A stretch of 64,000 nt of DNA from Flavipsychrobacter sp. (GTDB lineage: Bacteria; Bacteroidota; Bacteroidia; Chitinophagales; Chitinophagaceae). The stretch's first letter is position 1. Each line of letters opens with the position of its first letter. Location of the stretch: the NCBI GenBank assembly GCA_016787265.1, contig JAEUVF010000010.1, positions 159,591-223,590 of the forward strand, read 5' to 3'. The notes under the pieces were generated by a model. The model searched no databases and was not told the origin of the DNA. It was given only the letters and a program-made list of their open reading frames with translations. Positions 28,592-36,183 of the stretch are shown in pieces. A program made the translations under genes and the position numbers.

Positions 28592-28626
28592 AAAAATGCC
28601 CTGATGAGCAGTCGGGGCGTTTTTTT
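28592..28626 (+). terminator. Rho-independent terminator after coxA
   Basis: AAAAATGCCC, loop of 12-13 nt, then GGGGCGTTTTTTT: a G/C stem flanked by A and T tracts. It lies 37 bp past the coxA stop and 32 bp before the ctaB start. Confidence 0.75.
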
Positions 28627-28657
28627 AGAGTGTACGATTTTTGTTTAATAATGATGA

Positions 28658-29584
28658 ATGCAGCAGAGGGAATCAGTTCAACCTGGGAAAGAATATGGTG
28701 TAATGGCGCGGTTGCGTGATTACCTGTTGCTGATAAAGTTCTCTTTGACAACAATGGTGGTGTTTTCAGCGGTAATCAGTTACCTGCTGGCACCAAAAAT
28801 TGTGGAGTATGACTGGGCCATGATCTTGTTTCTGTTTTTAGCAGGAATGCTGGTAACAGGAAGTGCCAATACCATTAACCAGGTAGTGGAAAAAGACACA
28901 GACGCCCTGATGAAACGTACTGCCAACAGGCCCATAGCATCGGGCCGGATGTCAGTGACGGAGGGTTGGGCATTTGCTGTGATTAGTGGGTTGCTGGGGG
29001 TATTTCTTCTCTGGTACTACTTTAACGGATTATCCGCTGGTCTGGCAGCTTTCAGCCTTTTTCTGTACGCGTTCATTTATACTCCGCTAAAAAAAGTGAA
29101 TTCCATCTCCGTATTGGTGGGAGCATTACCAGGAGGGCTGCCCTGTTTGATTGGGTTTGCTGCCGGAAATGATACCATTTTTTATGGGGAGCATGAATGG
29201 CGTGATCTGGGTGGATGGGCTTTGTTTGCGATCCAGTTTTTCTGGCAGTTTCCCCATTTTTGGGCGATTGCCTGGTTGGCGCACAAAGACTATGAAGCGG
29301 CAGGGTTTCGGCTGCTGCCATCCGAAAAAGGGCCTACTAAATATTCGGCAATACAGTCGATTATTTATTCGGTCTTTCTGATACCGGTAGGATTAACTCC
29401 TTATTTCACCGGAATCACGGGTTGGGTAAGTCTGCTTATCATCCTGGTCTGCAACCTGTTAATGATCGGGTTGAGTGTCAGGTTGTATTTGAAGATGGAA
29501 AAAGCTGCTGCGCGGGGTGTTATGTTTGGGAGTTATTTGTATCTGATGATTGTTTTTTTTGCATTGGTAGCGGATAAGGTGTAG
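28658..29584 (+). CDS. ctaB: Protoheme IX farnesyltransferase (heme O synthase)
   Basis: A 308-residue UbiA-family enzyme with about nine helices. The Asp-rich prenyl-diphosphate motif is VEKDTDALMKRTANRP and the second motif region is LAHKDYEAAGFRLLP. It attaches a farnesyl group to heme B to give heme O for the oxidase. No heme A synthase is in this window. The start could also be Met16 at 28703 (MARLRDYLLL), which is closer to the family N-terminus. A bipartite GGAGACAAA repeat follows the gene. Confidence 0.93.
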   Translation: MQQRESVQPGKEYGVMARLRDYLLLIKFSLTTMVVFSAVISYLLAPKIVEYDWAMILFLFLAGMLVTGSANTINQVVEKDTDALMKRTANRPIASGRMSVTEGWAFAVISGLLGVFLLWYYFNGLSAGLAAFSLFLYAFIYTPLKKVNSISVLVGALPGGLPCLIGFAAGNDTIFYGEHEWRDLGGWALFAIQFFWQFPHFWAIAWLAHKDYEAAGFRLLPSEKGPTKYSAIQSIIYSVFLIPVGLTPYFTGITGWVSLLIILVCNLLMIGLSVRLYLKMEKAAARGVMFGSYLYLMIVFFALVADKV

Positions 29585-29585
29585 T

Positions 29586-29656
29586 ATGGAAGAGGAGACA
29601 AAGGAGATGGGAGACAGAGGAGACAAGGGGGAATGGAAGATGGAGGAAAGGAAGAT
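29586..29656. repeat. Bipartite (GGAGACRAA)n repeat, intergenic copy
   Basis: Degenerate GGAGACAAA units (GGAGACAAA, GGAGATGG, GAGACAGA, GGAGACAAG) are followed by GGGGGAATGGAAGATGGAGG. The composition and order match the in-frame copy at 16324 and the copy at 34592. It starts 1 bp after the ctaB stop. Confidence 0.8.
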
Positions 29657-29683
29657 AAAATTTAATGTATGAGGGTAGATGTT

Positions 29684-30235
29684 ATGGAGCAGAGAAAGAG
29701 AATACATCCAAATAAATTCACAATGTGGGTGGCGATTGCAAGTATCACCATGATGTTTGCAGGACTGACCAGTGCCTATATTGTGAAAAGAAGTCAGCCT
29801 AGTTGGACAAGCTTTGAAATGCCGGTGATTTTCTGGTATTCCACAGCGGTGATGCTGGCGAGTAGTGTTACAATTTTTCTTGCCCTGAAGGCTTTTCGTG
29901 AACGCGAACGGTCGAAATACAGGCAACTTATAACAGCTACAGCAGTACTTGGGGTGGCTTTTGTGGTGTTGCAGTACCTGGGTTTTAAGGAGATCTGGGC
30001 TTCGGGCATCAGTTTTGCCGGAGCAGGGGGCGGACAATTTTTGTATATCATAGCTGGTCTTCACGGGTTGCATGTGCTGGGGGGAGTAATTGCGCTGGTT
30101 GTACTTTTTTTCAAGGCATTCAGTACGCGATTCCGGAATTATAATCCGGTACCTGTTGAAGTGATGAGTACGTACTGGCATTTTGTAGATCTGTTGTGGC
30201 TTTACCTGATGGTATTTTTTATGTTATTGCAATAG
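29684..30235 (+). CDS. Cytochrome c oxidase subunit III (first copy)
   Basis: A 183-residue subunit III family protein with five helices. The ending STYWHFVDLLWLYLMVFF is the family signature. The ATG at 29684 was chosen (MEQRKRIHPNKFTMW, with GAGGG 10 bp upstream); an ATG at 29669 adds five residues. Two adjacent subunit III genes are usual in Bacteroidota oxidase loci. It stabilises subunit I and the oxygen path. Confidence 0.92.
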   Translation: MEQRKRIHPNKFTMWVAIASITMMFAGLTSAYIVKRSQPSWTSFEMPVIFWYSTAVMLASSVTIFLALKAFRERERSKYRQLITATAVLGVAFVVLQYLGFKEIWASGISFAGAGGGQFLYIIAGLHGLHVLGGVIALVVLFFKAFSTRFRNYNPVPVEVMSTYWHFVDLLWLYLMVFFMLLQ

Positions 30236-30285
30236 TATATTCCGTATATCCAATTAAATTTGCGAACCAATCTTAAACACTGAAC

Positions 30286-30957
30286 ATGGCACAAGCAGTA
30301 CCTGCAGAACAAAAATGGTGGAGTGGTGGTAAAAGCCCCTTCAACGTGGAGTATGGTAAACTGATGATGTGGTATTTCCTGATGAGCGATGCGTTCACCT
30401 TTGGTGCGTTTCTGATCTCTTATGGCACCATCCGTTTCGCCTCCAACTCATGGCCCGACCCCAACGAAGTATTCCAGTCTTTTCCCGGTTTAGGAAGCGG
30501 ACTGCCTCTTCTGTTTGTGAGTTTAATGACTTTTATCCTCATCATCAGTTCTGTAACCATGGTATTAGCGGTTCAGGCTGGTCATGCGATGGATAAAAAA
30601 AGTGTAGTCCGGAATCTGGTACTAACCATTATTGGCGGTATTGCGTTTTTAAGCTGCCAGGCCTGGGAATGGTCACATCTTTATCATGAAGGCGCCTGGT
30701 GGGGAAGTAATCCTTTTCTGAATGCGGATGGAACAAAGGCTACAACGAACTTTTCCAACTTCTTCTTTACCATTACAGGATTTCATGGATTTCACGTATT
30801 TAGTGGGGTGGTGATCAACATCATCATGCTGATCATGACGCTGAATAATGTATTTGAACGGAAGGGCCATTACCTGATGATTGAAAAAGCCGGTTTATAC
30901 TGGCACTTTGTAGACCTGGTATGGGTATTTGTATTCACCGTATTCTACCTCGTATAA
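30286..30957 (+). CDS. Cytochrome c oxidase subunit III (second copy)
   Basis: 223 residues, five helices, ending LYWHFVDLVWVFVFTVFYLV. It is longer than the first copy, with a loop of about 30 residues (HEGAWWGSNPFLNADGTKATTN) before helix IV. A TAAATTTG box at 30255-30262 could be a -7 element, though no well-spaced -33 is seen, so it may instead be read from upstream. Confidence 0.93.
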   Translation: MAQAVPAEQKWWSGGKSPFNVEYGKLMMWYFLMSDAFTFGAFLISYGTIRFASNSWPDPNEVFQSFPGLGSGLPLLFVSLMTFILIISSVTMVLAVQAGHAMDKKSVVRNLVLTIIGGIAFLSCQAWEWSHLYHEGAWWGSNPFLNADGTKATTNFSNFFFTITGFHGFHVFSGVVINIIMLIMTLNNVFERKGHYLMIEKAGLYWHFVDLVWVFVFTVFYLV

Positions 30958-30974
30958 TCCTTAAAGAACAAGTT

Positions 30975-31421
30975 ATGCATCAAGATAATAATACCGAAAT
31001 CACCTTCCACCATGAATATGACCGGGAGGCCAGCAGAAAAGAGGTTGTAAAAATTACAGTGATCCTTTCAGTGATTACGCTGATCGAACTGGCACTTGGT
31101 TTCTGGTTGTATAAATCACCGGGAATGAGTTCCTTCATGGTCACCCTGGTTAAAGGAGTGATCTTAATTCTCATGTTGGCAAAAGCATTTTATATCGTTG
31201 CTTACTTTATGCACCTGAAGCATGAGTTAAGAAACATGATTATGACAATTGTGGTACCTCTGCTGTTATTTGTATGGTTTATCATCGCTTTCCTGGCGGA
31301 TGGAAATTCCTACAAAAATCTAAAAAACACCTACGATCCTTACCACAAGGAACAAAGTCAGAAAAAGGTTGAAAAGGCTGAACATGGTAGTAAGGAAACT
31401 GATACCAAAGTTGGGCACTAA
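30975..31421 (+). CDS. Cytochrome c oxidase subunit IV family protein
   Basis: 148 residues with three helices (about 28-48, 53-75, 85-105). The mid-section VKGVILILMLAKAFYIVAYF and MHLKHELRNM is typical of bacterial subunit IV/CyoD-like proteins. The C-terminus is charged. The ATG at 30975 (MHQDNNTEITFHHEYDREAS) is used because an earlier in-frame start at 30921 would overlap subunit III. It is the last gene before a strong terminator. Confidence 0.88.
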   Translation: MHQDNNTEITFHHEYDREASRKEVVKITVILSVITLIELALGFWLYKSPGMSSFMVTLVKGVILILMLAKAFYIVAYFMHLKHELRNMIMTIVVPLLLFVWFIIAFLADGNSYKNLKNTYDPYHKEQSQKKVEKAEHGSKETDTKVGH

Positions 31422-31474
31422 AAGTTGAGGCGGATTAGATACTGACCAATTGTTATAACTTTCTACTATAACTG

Positions 31475-31501
31475 AACCATCCGCCATGGCGGATGGTTTT
31501 T
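31475..31501 (+). terminator. Rho-independent terminator after subunit IV
   Basis: Perfect 10-bp stem AACCATCCGC/GCGGATGGTT with loop CATG, then a T run. It lies between subunit IV and the SCO gene, only 20 bp before the SCO start codon. Confidence 0.88.
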
Positions 31502-31520
31502 AGTATTAATACTTTCGGAT

Positions 31521-32240
31521 TTGAATAGAAGAGCAATAGCGGGAATTTTTTTAGCGGTAGTGATACCAGTGATCTGTTATTTTATTGTGGATCATTACAG
31601 TGCCGATGCTGTGGACATGCCTCGCCGGTATTATGTAGATACGGTGCTGACTAAAATTGAAGGAGGTAAAGAGATAACCGATACCGTTTGGCATAAAGTG
31701 GCTAATATTCAACTTACCAATCAGTTAGGAGAAGAAGTGAGTCTCGATGATGTGCAGGGCAAGGTAATCGTAGCCAATTTCTTCTTTACCCGTTGCCCTT
31801 CTATTTGCCCGACATTAACGGTTAATATGAAGAGGTTACAGAATGCATTAAAACTGCAGGATGTTACCCGTAAAATTGATACCACCTTTGTTCAGTTTTT
31901 ATCTTTCAGTGTGGATCCGGAGCGGGATTCAGCGGTGCAGTTAAAGAAGTTTGCAGACCGTTATGGCGTTAATCATGATGTTTGGTGGATGCTGACCGGA
32001 GAAAAGAAAAAAATATACGATTTCGCCTTGAATGAAGTGAAACTGTCTGCAATTGATGGAGAAGGTGTGGATTCCAATTTCATTCATACAGAGAAATTTG
32101 TATTGATGGATCGGGATCGCGTGGTGAGGGGTTATTACAATGGGCTTGACAGCATGGCGATGGCTGACCTGGCGGGTGATATTATTAAGATCTTTATAGA
32201 GAAAGATAAAAAGAAGAAACGAAATCTCTTTAGAAAATAA
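31521..32240 (+). CDS. SCO1/SenC copper chaperone
   Basis: A 239-residue thioredoxin-fold protein with an N-terminal membrane anchor (about 6-24). The copper ligands are visible as CPSICP (CxxxC) and the distal His in SNFIHTEKFVLMD. It loads CuA in subunit II. It opens with TTG (MNRRAIAGIF); no ATG fits before the membrane anchor. Because of the terminator just upstream it probably depends on read-through or a promoter that I cannot identify. Confidence 0.9.
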   Translation: MNRRAIAGIFLAVVIPVICYFIVDHYSADAVDMPRRYYVDTVLTKIEGGKEITDTVWHKVANIQLTNQLGEEVSLDDVQGKVIVANFFFTRCPSICPTLTVNMKRLQNALKLQDVTRKIDTTFVQFLSFSVDPERDSAVQLKKFADRYGVNHDVWWMLTGEKKKIYDFALNEVKLSAIDGEGVDSNFIHTEKFVLMDRDRVVRGYYNGLDSMAMADLAGDIIKIFIEKDKKKKRNLFRK

Positions 32241-32245
32241 AAGCT

Positions 32246-32788
32246 ATGTTATCAGCGATCATCAAAAAGAACGATACGACTGCCCGGTGGCTGATCGGAT
32301 TGGTATCTTTCGTTGTTTTTGTTGCAGTGGTAATTTTATCGAGGGTCAAACTGGATGTTCAGCTAGGTTTTGATGTGCATGTGTTTGCGCGTATTAATGC
32401 CCTGCTGAACAGTGCGGTTACGATATTACTGGTAGCGGCACTGGTGGCTGTAAAGCAGCAGAAATATGTGTGGCACAAGCGTCTCATGTTCGTTGCTATA
32501 GGGCTTTCTGCGGTATTCCTTATTTCCTATATTGCGCATCACCTCTTATCAGCCCAAACCCAGTATGGAGGAACCGGATGGATGCGGACTGTATACTTTA
32601 TAATTCTCATTACTCATATATTTCTGGCTGCCATCATTCTGCCATTTATTTTATTTACAGCTTATCGTGCAATGACGGCGGAATGGCCTGCGCATAAAAA
32701 AATTGCCAGAATCACCTGGCCAATCTGGTTTTATGTGGCGGTATCAGGGGTGCTTGTGTACCTGATGATCAGTCCCTATTACAGCTGA
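32246..32788 (+). CDS. DUF420 membrane protein
   Basis: 180 residues with five membrane helices. The DUF420 pattern is present: INALLNSAVTILLVAALVAV, HKRLMFVAIGLSAVFLISYI and YFIILITHIFLAAIILPFIL, with conserved His residues in helices 3 and 4. Such proteins (CtaM/YozB-like) are linked with oxidase maturation in Bacillus, and this position beside SCO fits that. It starts 6 bp after SCO. Confidence 0.86.
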   Translation: MLSAIIKKNDTTARWLIGLVSFVVFVAVVILSRVKLDVQLGFDVHVFARINALLNSAVTILLVAALVAVKQQKYVWHKRLMFVAIGLSAVFLISYIAHHLLSAQTQYGGTGWMRTVYFIILITHIFLAAIILPFILFTAYRAMTAEWPAHKKIARITWPIWFYVAVSGVLVYLMISPYYS

Positions 32789-32810
32789 GTGAAAACCTGT
32801 AAATTGTGCC

Positions 32811-33284
32811 ATGAGCAAAGCTACTGCACCCTCCATTTTTCGGGACCTTCAACATTTATACAAGATACTTTTGTATGTGCTGGTATTATCGATGCTGGCT
32901 GCTTTTCTGCTGATTCAGTTTAATATTATCAATCCTGTAGTGGATATTTCTGCAGATCGTATGTTGCAGGTAGTTGCTGTTTTATATTGCTTTGCTGCTG
33001 TGTTTGTTGGTTTGCAATTGTTTCGCAGAAAACTGGAGCAGATAAAAACAAGTAATAGTTCTCCCAGGGAAAAATTAAACCATTTCAAATCAGCTTCCAT
33101 TCTTCAGTGGGGCCTGATGGAATCTGCAGCGATATTCAGTACACTCTGTTATCTGCTTACCGGCAACTGGGCTTTTCTTGCCCTGTCATTTACATTGTTG
33201 GTTATATTCGGAGGCCTGAATCCATTTAAACATAAGGTGATGATTCAGCTGCGCCTCAGTGAACAGGATGTTGCCGGATTGTAA
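32811..33284 (+). CDS. Hypothetical four-helix membrane protein
   Basis: 157 residues. Four helices are predicted (about 19-42, 52-71, 97-118, 121-140), with a basic loop REKLNHFKS between helices 2 and 3. It resembles small proteins often found near oxidase genes in Bacteroidota, but I do not recognise a named family. It is the last + strand gene of the respiratory locus and ends 4 bp from the convergent ATL gene. Confidence 0.72.
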   Translation: MSKATAPSIFRDLQHLYKILLYVLVLSMLAAFLLIQFNIINPVVDISADRMLQVVAVLYCFAAVFVGLQLFRRKLEQIKTSNSSPREKLNHFKSASILQWGLMESAAIFSTLCYLLTGNWAFLALSFTLLVIFGGLNPFKHKVMIQLRLSEQDVAGL

Positions 33285-33287
33285 TGT

Positions 33288-33701
33288 TTAAAGTTCCTCT
33301 GCCGGATCCCAAAAGACCTGCTCGAAATTTTGGACAACATCATCCAGGATTTTGATACCTTCTTTTTCCAGCAACTCCTGCATGCGGGTAGGAGTTGGAA
33401 AATGCGCTTTTCCGGATAATTGACCATTTCTGTTTACCACGCGCTGGGCTGGTATTTTCCGGTCTGAAAGAAAGGAGCCATTGAGCGCCCAACCAACCAT
33501 TCTGGCAGAAAGGCCGGAGCCAAGACTTCGGGCTATTGCGCCATAGGTTGTAACTCTGCCTTTCGGAATCTGTTCAACAAGGTCGTACACCTGTTCAAAA
33601 AAGGAGGCAGAAGTTTTTCCCGAGGGATCCAGTTGTTTGAGTTTGGTTTCGCTCCCGGATTTGGTAGTTTTCTTATTGATTTTCTTTTTTGGACTGGCCA
33701 T
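33288..33701 (-). CDS. Alkyltransferase-like (ATL) DNA-binding protein
   Basis: 137 residues. Residues about 35-137 are the MGMT/Ada C-terminal DNA-binding domain (QIPKGRVTTYGAIARSLG, MVGWALNG). The acceptor-cysteine motif PCHRV reads PAQRV, so it cannot take up alkyl groups itself. ATL proteins bind O6-alkylguanine and hand it to nucleotide excision repair. The first ~30 residues are a Lys-rich tail (PKKKINKKTTK). The start at 33701 (MASPKKKINKK) was chosen over 33791, which would extend deep into the upstream gene. It overlaps DUF5522 by 29 bp. Confidence 0.85.
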   Translation of the reverse strand: MASPKKKINKKTTKSGSETKLKQLDPSGKTSASFFEQVYDLVEQIPKGRVTTYGAIARSLGSGLSARMVGWALNGSFLSDRKIPAQRVVNRNGQLSGKAHFPTPTRMQELLEKEGIKILDDVVQNFEQVFWDPAEEL

Positions 33702-33888
33702 GGCTGCTATCCCTGTTATTGAAGAGTTGTGATCTTCTTGGTTCCGGAACATTAATATAGTCAAAAGGGCAATGCAAACAGCCGTTGCCACAGCAGAAGC
33801 CTTTTTCGAGGTGGTATTTGGCAGTTAATACGACAAAACCGGATTCGTTATAATAATAATCTTCGCCTTCAATCAGTTGCTTTTTCAT
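33673..33888 (-). CDS. DUF5522 protein
   Basis: 71 residues with the cysteine-rich signature FCCGNGCLHCPFDY after a GFVVLTAKYHLEKG stretch, as in DUF5522. The four cysteines suggest a metal site; the function is unknown. The start at 33888 (MKKQLIEGEDYYY) gives the usual family length. It overlaps the trmB 3' end by 20 bp and the ATL 5' end by 29 bp. Confidence 0.82.
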   Translation of the reverse strand: MKKQLIEGEDYYYNESGFVVLTAKYHLEKGFCCGNGCLHCPFDYINVPEPRRSQLFNNRDSSHGQSKKENQ

Positions 33889-34579
33889 GTTCAAAAACCA
33901 GTTCGTGCAGCCTTTCATCATAATCCGGCAACAGGGTGTCCGGCAGACGAAAAGCCAGGTAATGTATACGGTTGCTTTGTGCGATATCCAGTCCCTCGTA
34001 ATGTGTTTTAATTTTCAATTCCGGGCTTATTTCTGGGAGGGCATAAAGATCGTCCGTTTTGTTAACAAGCTCCAGCCCATAGAGTTCAATCACCCATAAA
34101 GTAAATTGGAAGAGAACAGGTGAGTCAGTTTTCAGATGTATGAGTCCATCAGGCTTCAGCAGTTGCTGGTATTTACGGAGAAATTTTGGATGCGTGAGCC
34201 GTTTGGTATGACGTGATCGTCGTAATTGGGGGTCTGGAAAGGTGATCCAGATTTCCGATACTTCAGCAGGGGCAAAATAGTTGTTTATCTGATCGATCTT
34301 GGTTCTCAGGAAGGCGGCGTTGGTCTGGTTGTTTTCCAGACATTTTTTTGCTCCTATATAAATGCGGTTGCCTTTTACATCAATACCAATGAAATTCTGA
34401 TTCGGGTGCAAGGCAGATAATCCAACCGTATATTCTCCTTTTCCGCAGGCAAGTTCCAGAATCAGGGGATTGCTATTCCCGAAATGCGCTGACCACCTGC
34501 CGGCCATACCTTCCGGGTATTGGAAAACGTTGGAGAAACCCTTGATGGCTTCGAAGCGGATGAGTTTTTTTTGTCCCAT
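33869..34579 (-). CDS. trmB: tRNA (guanine-N7-)-methyltransferase
   Basis: 236 residues. The SAM-binding motif is LILELACGKGEYTVGL and the catalytic/tRNA site is WITFPDPQLRRSRHTKRLTHPKFL, the TrmB signature. It methylates G46 in the variable loop of many tRNAs. The ATG at 34579 (MGQKKLIRFEAIKGFSNV) matches the family N-terminus; longer frames run into the purine-rich repeat upstream. It is the first of three overlapping genes. Confidence 0.92.
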   Translation of the reverse strand: MGQKKLIRFEAIKGFSNVFQYPEGMAGRWSAHFGNSNPLILELACGKGEYTVGLSALHPNQNFIGIDVKGNRIYIGAKKCLENNQTNAAFLRTKIDQINNYFAPAEVSEIWITFPDPQLRRSRHTKRLTHPKFLRKYQQLLKPDGLIHLKTDSPVLFQFTLWVIELYGLELVNKTDDLYALPEISPELKIKTHYEGLDIAQSNRIHYLAFRLPDTLLPDYDERLHELVFEHEKATD

Positions 34580-34591
34580 GGCGGCAAAGAT

Positions 34592-34652
34592 AGGAATGGA
34601 AGGGGGACAAAGGAGACAAAGGATACGGGAGGAATGGAAGAGGGAGGAGGGA
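34592..34652. repeat. Bipartite (GGAGACRAA)n repeat, intergenic copy
   Basis: GGGGACAAA, GGAGACAAA and GGATACGGG units are followed by AGGAATGGAAGAGGGAGGAGGG. It lies between the divergent trmB and phosphatase genes and has the same two-part order as the copies at 16324 and 29586. Confidence 0.78.
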
Positions 34653-34716
34653 TTAAGTTTTCGTGAAATGAGGTGTGCCGGGCGCAATTTGCGAAGTGGT
34701 AAAGGATTGCATTCAG

Positions 34717-34724
34717 TACATTTG
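34717..34724 (+). promoter_or_regulatory. Candidate -7 element for the phosphatase-superfamily gene
   Basis: TACATTTG is a perfect TAnnTTTG box 21 bp before the ATG at 34746. The nearest TTTG upstream (34688) is 25 nt away, longer than usual, so the -33 element is uncertain. Confidence 0.45.
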
Positions 34725-34745
34725 GTAACACTAAACCCGGAGCAA

Positions 34746-35840
34746 ATGAAAAAGGCTGGATTATTGGTATACCTGTTACTAGTATTGCTTGTTAACATAC
34801 AGGCTCAATCCAAGATTGAAAATGTTATCCTTATTACTACTGATGGTCTGAGGTGGCAGGAAGTCTTCCAGGGAATGGATCCTGTGCTGGCCAATGACCG
34901 TGCCTTTAACCAGGGCGACAGTGCTGATATTTACAATGCGTTCTGGGCTGCGGATGCGGTTGAAAGAAGGAGTAAGCTGATGCCTTTTTTCTGGTCTACC
35001 ATATCAACAAGTGGACAGCTTTATGGAAACCGTGCATATGGCAATAAGGTGAACAATGCAAATCCGCATTGGTTTTCGTATCCTGGTTACAGTGAGATAC
35101 TAACCGGTTATGGAGATGAAAAAATCAATTCAAATGATTTTCCTCCGAATCCGCATGTAACCGTTCTGGAGTTTTTGCATAAACAGGCGGCGTATAAAAA
35201 TAAAATTGCTGTGTTTGGAGCCTGGAATGCATTTGATCGCATTGTAAATGAACAGCGGTCAGGTATTCCTGTTTTCAGTGCGTTTGATCCGGTTGGTGGA
35301 AACAAGCCAACGCCAACTGAACAGCTGATCAATCAAATGCAAAAAGATGTGTTTAAGCCCTGGGATCTGAATGAATGCCTGGATGTATTTACGCATTTTG
35401 CAGCGATGGAAAATCTGAAAGTTCGCAAACCAAAAGTGATGCAAATCTCCTATGGCGAAACAGATGAGTGGGCCCATGCGGGTATGTATAAGAATTATCT
35501 CAATGCAGCGCACATGGTAGACAAATGGATTGGGGACATCTGGAACTATGTGCAATCAGATCCGCATTATAAAAATAAAACTGCCATCATCATTACTACA
35601 GATCACGGCAGAGGTGACAAGGTTAAAGAAGAGTGGAAACATCATGGCAGCAAAATAGAAGGGGCTGATGAAATATGGATAGCGGTATTGGCGCCAGGCA
35701 TTCCTGTAAAAGGGGAGGTAAAACAACCCGGACAATTATACCAGCAACAGGTAGCGCAAACTGTGGCTAAGTTCCTGGGGCTGACCTATACTGCCACGCA
35801 TCCTATTGCACCTGCAGTGAAAGAAATATGGGAGAAATGA
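34746..35840 (+). CDS. Alkaline phosphatase superfamily protein
   Basis: 364 residues with a signal peptide (about 1-20, LLVNIQAQ). Metal-binding marks of the superfamily are present: ILITTDGLRWQEVF at the start, GETDEWAHAGMY in the middle and IIITTDHGRGD towards the end. This is the phosphodiesterase/phosphoglyceromutase-like branch. There is no sulfatase CxPSR motif, so it is not an FGE client. The ATG at 34746 gives a normal secretion signal; the longer frame from 34470 reads through trmB antisense and the repeat. The substrate is unknown. Confidence 0.85.
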   Translation: MKKAGLLVYLLLVLLVNIQAQSKIENVILITTDGLRWQEVFQGMDPVLANDRAFNQGDSADIYNAFWAADAVERRSKLMPFFWSTISTSGQLYGNRAYGNKVNNANPHWFSYPGYSEILTGYGDEKINSNDFPPNPHVTVLEFLHKQAAYKNKIAVFGAWNAFDRIVNEQRSGIPVFSAFDPVGGNKPTPTEQLINQMQKDVFKPWDLNECLDVFTHFAAMENLKVRKPKVMQISYGETDEWAHAGMYKNYLNAAHMVDKWIGDIWNYVQSDPHYKNKTAIIITTDHGRGDKVKEEWKHHGSKIEGADEIWIAVLAPGIPVKGEVKQPGQLYQQQVAQTVAKFLGLTYTATHPIAPAVKEIWEK

Positions 35841-36176
35841 TCAGCGTTGTAAGCTATTGACTGACTGAATTTTAATATTAATAAGGGCTGTATGGTTGTT
35901 TCTTGAATGAACGGTAGATAGCCCGTTTATTACAACCAGCGTTCCTGAATCCGGTGTGAGAAAATGAGCAAAGACCTCAAGTGGTCTCTGCTCATTTTTA
36001 TATATGAACTGATCGTCCTGCACTTCAGCCTGTAGTATGTTGGAATGCTCCAGTTTAAAGTCCTTAATAATGGTTCGCAGTACCAGATCAGGGTAGTTGG
36101 CAACAGCTTCTTTCAATGTACCCAGCCTGCATTTTTTAATCGCTGAGAGTACACTGTGTTTTTTAGAAACTGACAT
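35841..36176 (-). CDS. Hypothetical protein
   Basis: 111 residues, soluble, starting MSVSKKHSVLSAIKKCRLG. The first half is basic and helical (TLKEAVANYPDLVLRTIIKDFK), the rest beta-rich (GTLVVINGLSTVHSRNNHTA). I do not recognise a family. The ATG at 36176 was chosen because it lies 7 bp after the OmpA-protein stop; a longer frame from 36311 would overlap that gene. It ends directly against the convergent phosphatase gene. Confidence 0.6.
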   Translation of the reverse strand: MSVSKKHSVLSAIKKCRLGTLKEAVANYPDLVLRTIIKDFKLEHSNILQAEVQDDQFIYKNEQRPLEVFAHFLTPDSGTLVVINGLSTVHSRNNHTALINIKIQSVNSLQR

Positions 36177-36183
36177 GACTATT

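Noticed and set aside
34746..35840. Phosphatase-superfamily protein as the sulfatase client of the FGE homologue
   Set aside because: There is no CxPSR/SxPSR motif; the nucleophile region reads FWSTISTSGQLYG as in the phosphodiesterase branch.
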